A stretch of DNA of 64,000 nt from Pseudodesulfovibrio portus (GCF_026000375.1 NZ_AP026708.1:1180501-1244500), one strand, 5' to 3'. Shown: positions 47,938 to 57,942, counted from the stretch's first letter. Notes: a model not told the origin generated them from the letters alone. A program made the numbers and translations.

Positions 47938-49512
47938 ATGGCAAACGGTAAACAGTTGCTGCGAATGACTGTCATCGTGCTCGCGATCGCCGGCGTGCTG
48001 GGCTTCAGAATGGAAGCCATGGGCATGCTGGAAAAAGCCGCCGACACCAAAGGGCGGCCCGACGTGATCATGATTGACACCATCGCCAAGATCGAGAAAC
48101 TCGAACAGTCTGCAGCCGTGTTCAAGCACGACGCACACACCAAAGCCCTGAAGGACCAGGGCATGAGCTGCGAATCCTGCCACAAGAAGGACGCCAAGGG
48201 CGACATGGTCCTGGCATTCAACAGGCAGGGGGACGAGCTGTCCGCCGACGCACTCAAGGACATTTACCACGACGGCTGTATTTCCTGCCACGTCGAGTCC
48301 GGCGAAAAGGGATTCAAGACCGGCCCCATGGTGGGCGAGTGTCGCGGCTGTCACCAGGCTGCGCCCGAAGTGACCGGCGACCGCGTTGAAGCGGGCATGG
48401 ACAACGCGCTCCACTTCTCCCACTGGGATTCCAAGATCATCCCGGCGGACGCGGGCAAGGACACCAACTGCGGAGCCTGCCACACCAAGCAGGGCGAGGA
48501 AGACGCCTGGCGCTTCAACGCCGAATTCGCGTCCAAGCCCGAGAACGAGGCCTACCACGCCAAATGTGTTTCCTGCCATCAGGGCCTGATCGAGAAGAAG
48601 GCCGAACGTTCCGGTCCGGTGCAGTGCGCCGGTTGCCACGGCAAAGAGGAAGTGGCCGCCCGCAAGGTTGAGGAGGCCAAGACCCTCAAGGCCATGGGCG
48701 AACTGCCCAGGTTGCCGCGCAAGCAGCCCGACGCGGTCCTCATGACCGCCAAGGTTGAAGGTCCGGCTCCCGAGAAGGTCACCGGCATGGCTGCGGTCGC
48801 ATTTGACCACAAGCTGCATGAAGCCGGCGTGGACAACTGCCGCGTCTGCCACACCCAGGGCGTCAACGCTCCCATGGACAAGAGCTTCAAGGCCATGCAC
48901 GACCTGACCTCGGACGCTTCCTGCGTCGGCTGCCACGCGGTCGAGCAGAAGAAGCCCGAGTGCGCAGGCTGCCATGCCCAGCGCCCGGTCGCCGAGGCCA
49001 TGTCCGGCACCAGCGCCTCCTGCGTCGCCTGCCACAACGTGGGCACTGACGGGGAACCCTCCCTCGAACTGCTGGCCGCCGCTCCCAAGGAGATGCGGAC
49101 CGCCGTGGCCGCCGAGGCCGTCGCCGCACGTCCCGAGAGCCACGCCATGGTGGAAGTCGCCGCCATTCCCGAGTTCGTGACCATCGGGTCCATCGCCGAC
49201 AAGTACCAGCCGAGCAAGATGCCCCACCGCAAGATCGTGCTGAAGATCATGGACGGCATCAAGGACAGCCCGCTGGCCGCCTCCTTCCACGCCGCTCCCG
49301 AGGCCGTGTGCGCCGGTTGCCACCACAACAGCCCGGCCACCGTGACGCCGCCCAAGTGCGCGAGCTGCCATGCCAAGCCCTTTGAGGCCGAAGGCCGTCC
49401 CGGCCTGAAAGCCGCCTACCACGGCCAGTGCATGACCTGTCACACCGAAATGAAGCTCGAAAAGCCCGCCGCCACCGACTGCGCCGCGTGCCACGAGAAG
49501 AAAGCCAACTAA
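47938..49512 (+). CDS. hmcA: High-molecular-weight cytochrome c HmcA
   Basis: The 524-residue periplasmic cytochrome has an uncleaved or cleaved signal (KQLLRMTVIVLAIAGVLGF). I count 14 CxxCH haem sites (CESCH, CISCH, CRGCH, CGACH, CVSCH, CAGCH, CRVCH, CVGCH, CAGCH, CVACH, CAGCH, CASCH, CMTCH, CAACH), fewer than the 16 of D. vulgaris HmcA. The stretch EFVTIGSIADKYQPSKMPHRK and the end HEKKAN align with that protein, so identity is secure. It accepts electrons from periplasmic hydrogenases via cytochrome c3 and passes them to the membrane complex HmcB-F. AGGAAAGGG precedes the ATG. Confidence 0.95.
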   Translation: MANGKQLLRMTVIVLAIAGVLGFRMEAMGMLEKAADTKGRPDVIMIDTIAKIEKLEQSAAVFKHDAHTKALKDQGMSCESCHKKDAKGDMVLAFNRQGDELSADALKDIYHDGCISCHVESGEKGFKTGPMVGECRGCHQAAPEVTGDRVEAGMDNALHFSHWDSKIIPADAGKDTNCGACHTKQGEEDAWRFNAEFASKPENEAYHAKCVSCHQGLIEKKAERSGPVQCAGCHGKEEVAARKVEEAKTLKAMGELPRLPRKQPDAVLMTAKVEGPAPEKVTGMAAVAFDHKLHEAGVDNCRVCHTQGVNAPMDKSFKAMHDLTSDASCVGCHAVEQKKPECAGCHAQRPVAEAMSGTSASCVACHNVGTDGEPSLELLAAAPKEMRTAVAAEAVAARPESHAMVEVAAIPEFVTIGSIADKYQPSKMPHRKIVLKIMDGIKDSPLAASFHAAPEAVCAGCHHNSPATVTPPKCASCHAKPFEAEGRPGLKAAYHGQCMTCHTEMKLEKPAATDCAACHEKKAN

Positions 49513-49527
49513 CCGGAGGAGATTACG

Positions 49528-50583
49528 ATGTTACGCAGAACATTCCTCGGATTGTTGGGCGCCGCAGGCGCGAGCGTCGCGCTTCCCATGTCGGCCAAGG
49601 CCGGAGGCAAGAAGTTCGGCCCTCACCCCGACACGCAGGGCGTACTCTTTGACGCCACCCGCTGCATCGGCTGCCGCCAGTGCGAAGCCGCCTGCAACGA
49701 AGTCAACGAACTGCCCGCACCCGACAAGAAATTCGACGATCTGAGCGTCCTCGACACCGAGCGCCGGACCGACGAAAAGACCTATACCATCGTCAACAAG
49801 TACCAGACCGAGACCGGCCCGGTGTTCCGCAAGTCCCAGTGCAACCACTGCCTGGAACCTGCCTGCGCATCCGCCTGCTTTGTCAAGGCGTTCAAGAAGG
49901 AACCCAACGGCGCCGTCAGCTACGACGCGTCCGTCTGTGTCGGCTGCCGCTACTGCATGGTCGCCTGTCCCTTCTCCATCCCGGCCTACGAATACGGCGA
50001 GCCCCTGACCCCGCGGGTCATGAAGTGCACCATGTGCGCTCCCCGCCTGGCCGAAGGCAAGCTGCCCGGCTGTGTGGAGCGGTGTCCCAAGGAGGCCCTG
50101 ACCTTCGGACCGCGCGACGAGCTGATCAAGATCGCCCGCGCCCGCATCAACGCCTTCCCCGGCAAGTACGTGGACCACGTCTACGGCGAGCACGAGATGG
50201 GCGGCACCAGTTGGATGTACATCTCCGGCCAGCCGTTCTCCGAGATCGGCCTGCGCGAGGACCTGGGCACCGCGTCCGCTCCCGAGCTGACCGCCGGAGC
50301 CCTGGCGTCCGTGCCCATCGTCGTCGGCCTGTGGCCGGTGCTGCTGGGCGGCATCTACGCCGTGAGCAAGCGCAAGGACAAGATCGCCAACGACGAGCGC
50401 GTCATGGCCGTCAAGGACGCTTTGTCCAAGGCTGCGGATCAGGCCGAAAAGAAGCTCCACGAGGAGCTGTCCAAGGCCGAGACCGCCAGCCAGCGCCGCA
50501 TCGAAGTCGAAGTCAAGAAGGCCGTTGAAGAGGCCCTCTCCGCCAAGGACGAGGACGCCGAAAAGAGCGAGGAGGAGGCCTAG
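49528..50583 (+). CDS. hmcB: Hmc complex iron-sulfur protein HmcB
   Basis: The 351-residue protein starts with a Tat-like signal ([18 protein letters not shown]) and has four [4Fe-4S] sites ([46 protein letters not shown]...PGC). A membrane helix (about 255-277: [19 protein letters not shown]) and a long charged coiled coil (about 290-345) form the C-terminus. It links HmcA to the quinone/cytoplasmic side. It follows hmcA by 15 bases and is followed by hmcC with a 0-base gap. Confidence 0.93.
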   Translation: MLRRTFLGLLGAAGASVALPMSAKAGGKKFGPHPDTQGVLFDATRCIGCRQCEAACNEVNELPAPDKKFDDLSVLDTERRTDEKTYTIVNKYQTETGPVFRKSQCNHCLEPACASACFVKAFKKEPNGAVSYDASVCVGCRYCMVACPFSIPAYEYGEPLTPRVMKCTMCAPRLAEGKLPGCVERCPKEALTFGPRDELIKIARARINAFPGKYVDHVYGEHEMGGTSWMYISGQPFSEIGLREDLGTASAPELTAGALASVPIVVGLWPVLLGGIYAVSKRKDKIANDERVMAVKDALSKAADQAEKKLHEELSKAETASQRRIEVEVKKAVEEALSAKDEDAEKSEEEA

Positions 50584-51759
50584 ATGTCTGCTGAAACCGT
50601 TGCGGCTGAAAAGAAATCCCTGTTCACGCCGTTCAATATCATCGCTGGAATCATCCTCATCGCCGGACTTGTCGTCACGGTGATGCGGTTCACCGGCGGC
50701 CTGGGCGCCGTCACCAACCTCGACCAGAACAACCCGTGGGGCATCTGGATCGGCTTCGATCTGCTCTGCGGCGTGGCCCTGGCGGCCGGCGGCTACACCA
50801 CCTCCGCCGCCTGCTACGTGTTCGGTCTCAAAAAATACCATTCGGCCGTCCGCCCGGCCATCCTGACCGCCTTCCTGGGCTACGCCCTGGTGGTCTTCGC
50901 CCTGCATTACGATGTGGGTCGGCCGTGGCGTCTGCCATACCCCATCTTCGTGCAGCAGGGCACCACGTCCCTGCTGTTCGAAGTCGGTCTCTGCGTGTTC
51001 CTGTACCTGACCGTGCTGTTCATCGAATTCACCCCGGCCATGTTCGAATGGCTCGGCATGAAGAAGATCCGCAACGTCGTGGTCAAGCTGACCCTGGCCC
51101 TCACCATCATGGGTGTGGTCCTGTCCACCCTGCACCAGTCCTCCCTGGGCGCGCTGTTCACCATCGCCCCCTCGAAGCTGCATCCGCTCTGGTACTCACA
51201 GTACCTGCCGGTCTTCTTCTTCGTGTCGAGCATCTGCGCGGGGCTTTCCATGGTCATCTTCGAGGGCACGCTCTCCCACAAGCCCATGCACCACTTGATG
51301 GATGAAGAGTACCTGGACAACCACGATGGCCTGATTCTCGGTTTCGGGAAGGCCGCTTCCCTCGTGCTGTTCGGGTACTTTTCCATCAAGGTCATCGGCC
51401 TGGCATACGACAACAACTGGCACTACCTGACCACCGGCTACGGCGCGTGGTTCCTGGTCGAGATGCTCGGCTTCGTGGCCCTGCCCTCCTTCCTGTACGC
51501 CATCGGCGTCAGGGACAGGAGCATCCCGGTCATCAAATGGGCTGCGGCCTTGACCGTTCTCGGCATCGTGGTCAACCGGTTCAACATCTCCCTGGTGGCC
51601 TTCAACTACCAGCTGCCGTCTGCGCAGCGGTACTTCCCGAGCTGGGGCGAGATCACCATCTCCCTGTTCGTGGTCACCATCGGCGTGCTGGTCTTCCGGT
51701 TCGTCTCCACCCGTATGCCCATCTTCTACGAACATCCCGACTACAAGGGCGAGCACTAG
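50584..51759 (+). CDS. hmcC: Hmc complex NrfD-like membrane subunit HmcC
   Basis: This 391-residue integral membrane protein belongs to the NrfD/PsrC family with about ten helices, among them FNIIAGIILIAGLVVTVM, GFDLLCGVALAAGGYTTSA and WGEITISLFVVTIGVLVF. It is the quinone-interacting or proton-linked subunit of the Hmc complex. Start ATG follows the hmcB stop immediately (TAGATG), with GGAGGAGG in the end of hmcB, so the two are translationally coupled. Confidence 0.93.
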   Translation: MSAETVAAEKKSLFTPFNIIAGIILIAGLVVTVMRFTGGLGAVTNLDQNNPWGIWIGFDLLCGVALAAGGYTTSAACYVFGLKKYHSAVRPAILTAFLGYALVVFALHYDVGRPWRLPYPIFVQQGTTSLLFEVGLCVFLYLTVLFIEFTPAMFEWLGMKKIRNVVVKLTLALTIMGVVLSTLHQSSLGALFTIAPSKLHPLWYSQYLPVFFFVSSICAGLSMVIFEGTLSHKPMHHLMDEEYLDNHDGLILGFGKAASLVLFGYFSIKVIGLAYDNNWHYLTTGYGAWFLVEMLGFVALPSFLYAIGVRDRSIPVIKWAAALTVLGIVVNRFNISLVAFNYQLPSAQRYFPSWGEITISLFVVTIGVLVFRFVSTRMPIFYEHPDYKGEH

Positions 51760-51769
51760 GAGGCCCGAT

Positions 51770-51901
51770 ATGGAATTCTTCACACTCCAAGACTACTACA
51801 CGTTCACCAAAGGCACCGTGTACCTGATCATGGGCGGAATTCTCGTGGGGGTCACCCTCTACTGGCAGTTCCTGATGGGCGGCAACAACAAGGACGACTA
51901 G
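51770..51901 (+). CDS. hmcD: Small Hmc membrane subunit HmcD
   Basis: The 43-residue product starts MEFFTLQDYYTFTKGTVYLI and continues MGGILVGVTLYWQFLMGG, one membrane helix, matching the short HmcD of Desulfovibrio by size, position and character. TAGGAGG precedes the ATG. It probably stabilises the membrane part of the complex. Confidence 0.88.
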   Translation: MEFFTLQDYYTFTKGTVYLIMGGILVGVTLYWQFLMGGNNKDD

Positions 51902-51952
51902 GCTCACGCCTTCGTTTTTAACTAACGAATTGACAATCAAGGAGAAATGGAA

Positions 51953-52630
51953 ATGTACGATTTCCTGACAGGGCCGATGCTCTGGGTGACCTTCCTCGTC
52001 AGCTTCGGCGGCCTGCTCGTCCGCGCCGTGATGTACGTTCGCGGCCTGAACTGGCAGCTCGACCGGGTGGCCTATCGCCCGAACATGAGCTACGGAATAC
52101 GCGGCGCAATCCGCTCCATTCTGGCCTTCATCATACCGTTCAAGGCACAGGCGCAGCGTGAGCGTCCCGGTTTCACCATCATCTTCTTCGCTTTCCACAT
52201 CGGCCTGCTGGTCACGCCGATCTTCCTGGAAGCGCACAACGTGATGCTTGAAAAAGCCTTCGGCTTCAGCCTGCCCACCCTGGGCACCGGCTTTGCCGAC
52301 ACGCTGGCGTGGATGTGCCTGGTCGGCGGCCTGTTCATGGTCCTGCGCCGGATCGCCTTCCCCGAAGTGCGTATCATCACCACTGCCTATGACTACCTGC
52401 TGCTCGTCATCACGCTTGCCCCGTTCGTCACCGGACTGATCGCACGCTACGAGATGGGCGACTACAACTTCTGGTTGATGGCTCACATCATCACCGGCGA
52501 AATCTGGCTCCTGAGCCTCCCCTTCACCAAGCTCAGCCACGCCATCCTGTTCTTCATGTCCCGCATGCAGCTGGGCATGGACTACGGCATCAAGCGCGGC
52601 GGCATGAAGGGCAGCGACTTTGCCTGGTAG
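51953..52630 (+). CDS. hmcE: Hmc complex cytochrome b-like subunit HmcE
   Basis: The 225-residue membrane protein is of the NarI/DsrM type with about five helices and histidines that could bind haem b (FHIGLLVTPIFLEAHN, WLMAHIITGEIWLL, TKLSHAILFF). The ATG at 51953 is spaced 8 bases from AAGGAG; an ATG at 51947 lies too close. It transfers electrons to HmcF on the cytoplasmic side. Confidence 0.92.
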   Translation: MYDFLTGPMLWVTFLVSFGGLLVRAVMYVRGLNWQLDRVAYRPNMSYGIRGAIRSILAFIIPFKAQAQRERPGFTIIFFAFHIGLLVTPIFLEAHNVMLEKAFGFSLPTLGTGFADTLAWMCLVGGLFMVLRRIAFPEVRIITTAYDYLLLVITLAPFVTGLIARYEMGDYNFWLMAHIITGEIWLLSLPFTKLSHAILFFMSRMQLGMDYGIKRGGMKGSDFAW

Positions 52631-52655
52631 CCGGTCGTAAAAAGGAGAAGCACCA

Positions 52656-54047
52656 ATGCCTGAAGGTAAATTCTGCAATAAGACGCCCATCACCACCGAC
52701 GAGCAGCTCAAGGCGACGCTCAACGACAAGGGCGGCAAGCAATACTACGAAGAAATGAACCACCTGGAGGTGGACTCGGAGAAACTCTGGGGCACCATTC
52801 AGAAAACCATGAAGTCCAGGCTCAAGACCTGGCTCGAGATCTGCGCCCACTGCGGTCTCTGCGCCGAGCCCTGCTTCCTGTACCAGGTCAACGGGCGCGT
52901 ACCCGAGCAGGTTCCGTCCTACAAGATCCAGGCGACCCTTGGCCAGATCGTCAAGAAGAAGGGCAAGGTCGACAACGCGTTCATGCAGATGTGCATGGAG
53001 ACCGCATGGTCCAAATGCACCTGCTGCAACCGCTGCGGCCACTACTGCCCCCACGGTATCGACATGGGTGTCATGTTCAGCTACCTGCGCGGCCTGCTCT
53101 ACGGCCAGGGCTTTGTCCCCTGGGAACTGAAGATCGGCGCAGGCATGCACCGCGTGTACCGCGCCCAGATGGACGTCACCACCGAAGACTGGGTCGAGAC
53201 CTGCGAGTGGATGGCCGAAGAGAACGAGGACGAATGGCCGGGTCTTGAAATCCCCGTCGACAAGGTCGGCGCGGACATCATGTACACCTGCAACGCCCGC
53301 GAGCCCAAGCACTACCCGGAAGACCTGGCCGAAGCGGCCATCCTCTTCCATGTGGCCGGCGAAAACTGGACCGTCCCTTCCGAGGGTTGGGAACAGACGT
53401 CCCTGTCCATGTTCGCCGGCGACTGGGAATGCTGCAAGGACAACGTGGCCAACGTCTACGCCGCCATCGAGCGCCTGAAGCCCAAGCGGGCCACCGGCAC
53501 CGAATGCGGTCACGCCCACCGCGCAACCGTCATCGAAGGTCCCTACTGGATGGGTCGCGAAGACGGTCAGCCGCCGGTTCCCTTCCTGCACTACGTCGAG
53601 TGGCTCGCTGAAGCCCTGCGCGAAGGCAAGATCAAGATCGATCCCTCCAAGCGCATCAAGGAACCCGTCACCCTGCAGGACTCCTGCAACTACGTGCGCA
53701 ACCAGGGGCTGAAGGACGTCACCCGCGAGATCATCAGCTATCTGGTGGAACCCGGTTACTTTGTCGAAATGGCCCCGTGCAAGGAACACAACTACTGCTG
53801 CGGCGGCGGCGGCGGATTCAACGGCATCGGCAAATACCGCGAACAGCGCAACATGGCACTTCGCAAGAAGATGGACCAGATTCTCGATACGGGCTGCAAG
53901 CTCGTCATCGCTCCCTGCCACAACTGCTGGGACGCCATCCGCGACCTGGAGGAAGAGTACGAGATCGGCATCCGATGGACCTTCCTCAAGCCGCTGGTCA
54001 TCAAGATGATGGAAGTTCCCGAGCATCTGTTGCCCAAGGACGAGTAA
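52656..54047 (+). CDS. hmcF: Hmc complex HdrD-like iron-sulfur subunit HmcF
   Basis: The 463-residue cytoplasmic protein has two [4Fe-4S] sites ([25 protein letters not shown]) and CCG-type cysteine domains ([22 protein letters not shown]), as in heterodisulfide reductase HdrD and DsrK. It is the terminal electron-accepting part facing the cytoplasm. It ends the hmc structural genes; the stress-protein gene begins 19 bases later with its own ribosome site, so the transcript probably continues. Confidence 0.93.
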   Translation: MPEGKFCNKTPITTDEQLKATLNDKGGKQYYEEMNHLEVDSEKLWGTIQKTMKSRLKTWLEICAHCGLCAEPCFLYQVNGRVPEQVPSYKIQATLGQIVKKKGKVDNAFMQMCMETAWSKCTCCNRCGHYCPHGIDMGVMFSYLRGLLYGQGFVPWELKIGAGMHRVYRAQMDVTTEDWVETCEWMAEENEDEWPGLEIPVDKVGADIMYTCNAREPKHYPEDLAEAAILFHVAGENWTVPSEGWEQTSLSMFAGDWECCKDNVANVYAAIERLKPKRATGTECGHAHRATVIEGPYWMGREDGQPPVPFLHYVEWLAEALREGKIKIDPSKRIKEPVTLQDSCNYVRNQGLKDVTREIISYLVEPGYFVEMAPCKEHNYCCGGGGGFNGIGKYREQRNMALRKKMDQILDTGCKLVIAPCHNCWDAIRDLEEEYEIGIRWTFLKPLVIKMMEVPEHLLPKDE

Positions 54048-54066
54048 CCAAAGGACGAGGTGAGAT

Positions 54067-54960
54067 ATGTTCAAGAAGATTCTGCTGGCGACCAGCGGTG
54101 CTCCGTCCACCTTCGGCGCTGCCCGTGTCGCCTTTGACATGGCCAAGCGCTACGGGGCCGAAGTCGTGGTTCTCAATGTCATGGGAGTGCCCACCAAGGC
54201 GTTCTCGCACATCGTCAACGACGTGCGCACCGGCGAGGAGATCGAGGTCGACGAAGAGTACCGCTCCTGGGTCGAGGAAGAGCTCAAGACCACGTTCGAG
54301 AAACAGATCGAGACCGTTGAGTACTCGAAGATCGTCCTCACCACCGGCGTACCCAGCCGCGAGATTCTGCGCTGCGCCCGCGAAGAGGACGCCGACCTGA
54401 TCGTCATGGGCGCCAGCTCCGGCGACTCCAGCGTGTACCGCAAGGGCTACCCCGGTTCCACCCTGCAGAAGGTGGCCAAGGCCGCCCGCTGCCCGGTGAT
54501 GACCGTGCACCGCGAGACCGCTTCCTACTGGGGCGGCTTCTCCAACATCGTGTTCGCAACCGACTTCTCCAAACAGGCGGAAAGCGCATTCAGGTTCGCC
54601 CTGTCCTCCGCCAGGGAGATGGGCTGCGACCTGACCCTGCTCCACGCTCTGGACATCAGCGGCAAGGTGCTGGACCAGAACGAGATCGAGGACCAGCTCA
54701 TCGCTGCCCGCGACCGCATCCGCGCCACCTACGTCCCCCTGATGGGCGACTTCAAGGACTTCGACATCGAAGTCTGGGAAGGCGTGCCCTACGTGGAGAT
54801 CGTCAAGATGGCCCGCGAAAAGTCCGCGGACCTGATCGTCATGGCCCACCACAACCATGAGCTGGACCCGGAAAAGGCCCGCATCGGCTCCACCATGGAG
54901 CAGGTCATCCTGCGCGCCGGTTGCCCGGTGGTCAGCGTGTCCAAGCCCGACAAGGTCTAA
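54067..54960 (+). CDS. Tandem universal stress protein linked to hmc
   Basis: This 297-residue protein repeats the UspA fold twice (MFKKILLATSGAPSTFG at 1, FSNIVFATDFSKQAESAFR near 158). The first half has the ATP-binding signature MGASSGDSSVYRKGYPGST (G-x2-G-x9-G-S/T). It is close in plan to the protein at 6698-7588. Position right after hmcF suggests co-expression with the Hmc complex under stress. Confidence 0.9.
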   Translation: MFKKILLATSGAPSTFGAARVAFDMAKRYGAEVVVLNVMGVPTKAFSHIVNDVRTGEEIEVDEEYRSWVEEELKTTFEKQIETVEYSKIVLTTGVPSREILRCAREEDADLIVMGASSGDSSVYRKGYPGSTLQKVAKAARCPVMTVHRETASYWGGFSNIVFATDFSKQAESAFRFALSSAREMGCDLTLLHALDISGKVLDQNEIEDQLIAARDRIRATYVPLMGDFKDFDIEVWEGVPYVEIVKMAREKSADLIVMAHHNHELDPEKARIGSTMEQVILRAGCPVVSVSKPDKV

Positions 54961-54973
54961 ACCAATGAGAAAA

Positions 54974-54998
54974 GCGCCCGGCCTTGGGGGCCGGGCGC
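54974..54998 (+). terminator. Hairpin after the hmc-usp transcript
   Basis: GCGCCCGGCC pairs perfectly with GGCCGGGCGC around a 5-base loop. No T-run follows (ACAAATATT), so it may be an attenuator or RNA-stabilising hairpin and not a full terminator. Confidence 0.55.
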
Positions 54999-55085
54999 AC
55001 AAATATTAATGCCGCAGCCGGTCTTTGGCGGGACGACTGCGGCAATACAAGAATCCAAAGGATTCTGCGTACCAGGAGGATTATT

Positions 55086-55439
55086 ATGGCAAAGAAGATT
55101 CTGATTGTCGACGACGACCAGGAAATCCGCTCTTATCTGTCCGAACTGCTCGGCGACAACGGCTATGAGACCGTGACCGCCGAGGACGGCTCCGAGGCCG
55201 TGGGGATCGCCAAGGCCGAAAAGCCCGACCTGATCACCCTGGACCTGGAAATGCCCAACGAATGGGGCCCCAGGTTCTACCGCAAGATCAGCCAGGACGA
55301 AGAACTGAAACGTACTCCGGTGGTGGTCATCAGCGGCCTCAACGCGATCAAGTACGCTATTCCCAAGGCAATCGCAAGTCTGACAAAGCCTTTCGAGCCT
55401 GCCCAGCTGCTGAAAATCGTCAAGGACGCAATCGGCTAG
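55086..55439 (+). CDS. Single-domain response regulator, Rrf1-like (copy 1)
   Basis: The 117-residue receiver has the acidic pocket (VDDDQE), the phosphorylated Asp in LITLDLEMPNEWGP and the conserved Lys in TKPF. Rrf1 of Desulfovibrio vulgaris is a single-domain regulator just downstream of hmcF, and this matches it in position and plan. With no output domain it would act by protein contact. The start was placed at the ATG following AGGAGG. The second copy follows at 55582. Confidence 0.85.
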   Translation: MAKKILIVDDDQEIRSYLSELLGDNGYETVTAEDGSEAVGIAKAEKPDLITLDLEMPNEWGPRFYRKISQDEELKRTPVVVISGLNAIKYAIPKAIASLTKPFEPAQLLKIVKDAIG

Positions 55440-55460
55440 CCGGACGGACCGCCTTACATG

Positions 55461-55498
55461 CCGGCCCGCGCATTTTCCGGTGCGCGGGCCGGATTTTT
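55461..55498 (+). terminator. Terminator after the first Rrf1-like gene
   Basis: CCGGCCCGCGCA pairs with TGCGCGGGCCGG around an 8-base loop and is followed by TTTTT. Confidence 0.85.
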
Positions 55499-55581
55499 GG
55501 AACTTGAACTGGGGCGCAGGTTGAGTATACGGTGCAGGCGTTGCGGGGCCCTCCCCACACCGCGAACCCAAGGTGGAGCCA

Positions 55582-55938
55582 ATGCCGAAGAAGATCATGG
55601 TGGTGGACGACGACCCGGATATCGTCGATTACCTCATCAGTGTTTTTGAAGACCACGGATACGATACCTGCCGGGCCTCCGACGGAAAGTCGGCCTATGA
55701 CGTGGCCATGGCCGAGAGGCCGGACCTCATCACGCTGGACATCGAGATGCCCCATGAATGGGGGCCGCGTTTCTACCGGCGGCTGACAAGCGAGGAGAAA
55801 TTCTCGGACATCCCGGTGATCGTCATCAGCGGATTATCCGGGATACACTTGGCCATCAGACGGGCCGTGGCGACCATCAAGAAGCCATTCGACCCGGCGG
55901 ATGTGATTCAGATCGTGCGCGAAGCGCTGGGTGAATAG
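55582..55938 (+). CDS. Single-domain response regulator, Rrf1-like (copy 2)
   Basis: This 118-residue receiver has VDDDPD, LITLDIEMPHEWGP (phosphorylated Asp) and KKPFD. The shared segment around EWGPRFYR and SGLxxIxxAI makes it a clear duplicate of the copy at 55086. The ATG follows AAGGTGGAG; a GTG three codons upstream is less likely. It precedes a receiver-kinase gene, with which it could share phosphate. Confidence 0.85.
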   Translation: MPKKIMVVDDDPDIVDYLISVFEDHGYDTCRASDGKSAYDVAMAERPDLITLDIEMPHEWGPRFYRRLTSEEKFSDIPVIVISGLSGIHLAIRRAVATIKKPFDPADVIQIVREALGE

Positions 55939-56025
55939 ACCGAACCAATCTGAAGGGCTGGAACTGGGCGGAGCCGGGATACACCGTGGGGGCGGTGCGG
56001 CGACGAACCATTCCGGGAGGGACAG

Positions 56026-57942
56026 ATGGACTTCAGGAAATTGATGCTCGTGGATGACGAGGAGGGCGTTCGACGCTTCCTCGGTCTTTCCTTCATGGAC
56101 CTCGGCTTCGAGGTCGAGACCGCCGAGAACGGCCAGGCCGCCCTGGCGCTGTTCGACGAATTTCAACCCCAGGTGGTCTTCACGGACATCAAGATGCCCG
56201 TCATGGACGGCATCGAACTCCTGAAGGGGATCAAGGAAAGGGCCCCGGAAACCGAAGTGATCATGATCACCGGCCACGGAGACATGGACCTGGCCATCGA
56301 GTCCCTCAAGCACGACGCCTCGGACTTCATCACCAAACCCATCAACCACGACGTCCTCGAGTTCGCCCTACAGCGCGCCAGGGAACGCTTCACCATGCGC
56401 AACCAGCTTCGGGAACACACCGAAAACCTGGAAAAGCTGGTCGAGGAAAAGACCCGGCGCATCGTGGAGCTGGAACGGCAGAACGCCGCCTCCCAGGTGG
56501 TCAAGGGCCTCTCGGACGCCTTGTCCGACGCCACCCGATCCGTGGAGACGGGCGGCGGGCTGTTCAACGAGCTGCCCTGCCTGGTCTCCATCCACAACCG
56601 CTATCTCGAAATCGTGGCCCACAACACCCTGTTCGAGGAACGCCTCGGCAACCGGGTGGGCGACAACTCCTTCGACATTTACTCGGACCGGACCTCCCCG
56701 GGCAACGCATGCCCGGTGCAGAAGACCTTCGAGACCGGCAAGGGCCAGCGCAGCAAGGAGACATTCCTCAGCCGCGAGGGCGAGGAGATCCCGGTCACGG
56801 TCTACACGGCCCCCATCCCGGGCAACAACGGCGACATCGAGCTGGTGCTCGACATCTCCGTGGACATGACTGAGCTCCAGCGCCTCAAGGACGAGTTGCT
56901 GACCACCCAGTATAAATACCAGCGCCTCTTCGACGAGGCACCCTGCTACATCACGGTGCAGAACCCCGACCTTTCCATCGCCGAGGCCAACAAGCGGTTC
57001 GTCGAGGACTTCGGCGAGGCCGCGGGCAAGCCGTGCTTCGCCTACTACAAGCACCGCGACGAACAGTGCCAGGACTGCCTGATCAAGAAGACTTTCAAGG
57101 ACGGCCGGTCCCGTCAGCGCGAGACAGTGGTCACCACCCTGTCCGGCGAACAGAAGAACATGCTGGTCCAGAGCGCGCCCGTCCACGATGCCTCGGGCAA
57201 GGTGGTCCAGGCCATGGAGATGTCTACCGACATCACCGAGATCCGACGGTTGCAGGACCACCTGACGTCGCTTGGCATCATGCTCGGCTCCATGTCCCAC
57301 GGGGTCAAGGGCATGCTCACCTCGCTGGACGGCGGCATCTACCGGCTGGAGTCCGGCCTGAAAAAGAACGATCAGGAACGCGTGGACGCGGCCACCAAGA
57401 CCCTCAAGGCCATGATCGGCCGGGTCAAGAAAATGGTCCTCGACATATTGTATTACGCCAAGTCCCGCGAGCTGGAGACCGAGAAGGTGGACGCCACCGG
57501 GTTCCTCAGGGACACGGCCTCCATTGCCGAGGCCAAGGCCGACGCCGCCTGCGTCGAGTTCGCCTGCGACGTGCCCGACGACCTGGGCGAGCTGAATGTG
57601 GACACCGCTGCCATGTCGGCGGCCCTGGTCAACTTCCTGGAAAACGGTGTGGACGCCGTCGAGTGCAGGGAAAACGGCCGGGTGGAGCTGACCGCCCGCC
57701 GCGAGAACGGGGCCCTGGTCGTCACCGTGTCGGACAACGGCATGGGCATGGACCGGGAAACCCGGGAAAAGATATTTACGCTGTTCTTCTCCTCCAAGGG
57801 AAAGAAGGGCACGGGCATCGGCCTGTTCATCTCCAACCAGACCATTGAACGCCACGGCGGCTCCATCTCGGTGGACTCCGTGCCGGACAGGGGATCGACC
57901 TTCACGATCACCCTGCCGGACAAGGCGGCACGATCCATTTGA
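56026..57942 (+). CDS. Receiver-PAS-PAS histidine kinase
   Basis: The 638-residue cytoplasmic hybrid has an N-terminal receiver (1-120, Asp54 in FTDIKMP, Lys105), a coiled coil, two PAS domains (about 180-285 and 295-405) and a kinase core with His426 in LGSMSHGVKGM, N-box NFLENGVDAV, and GTGIGLFISN. PAS 2 has C338-x10-C349-x2-C352 (PCFAYYKHRDEQCQDCL). PAS 1 has CPVQKTF at 230. There are no membrane helices. It probably feeds the Rrf1-like receivers and thereby Hmc control (inference from order). Confidence 0.88.
   Translation: MDFRKLMLVDDEEGVRRFLGLSFMDLGFEVETAENGQAALALFDEFQPQVVFTDIKMPVMDGIELLKGIKERAPETEVIMITGHGDMDLAIESLKHDASDFITKPINHDVLEFALQRARERFTMRNQLREHTENLEKLVEEKTRRIVELERQNAASQVVKGLSDALSDATRSVETGGGLFNELPCLVSIHNRYLEIVAHNTLFEERLGNRVGDNSFDIYSDRTSPGNACPVQKTFETGKGQRSKETFLSREGEEIPVTVYTAPIPGNNGDIELVLDISVDMTELQRLKDELLTTQYKYQRLFDEAPCYITVQNPDLSIAEANKRFVEDFGEAAGKPCFAYYKHRDEQCQDCLIKKTFKDGRSRQRETVVTTLSGEQKNMLVQSAPVHDASGKVVQAMEMSTDITEIRRLQDHLTSLGIMLGSMSHGVKGMLTSLDGGIYRLESGLKKNDQERVDAATKTLKAMIGRVKKMVLDILYYAKSRELETEKVDATGFLRDTASIAEAKADAACVEFACDVPDDLGELNVDTAAMSAALVNFLENGVDAVECRENGRVELTARRENGALVVTVSDNGMGMDRETREKIFTLFFSSKGKKGTGIGLFISNQTIERHGGSISVDSVPDRGSTFTITLPDKAARSI

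Noticed and set aside
47674-49494. 606-codon leftward frame opposite hmcA
   Set aside because: It is the mirror of the haem-motif codons; hmcA is certain.
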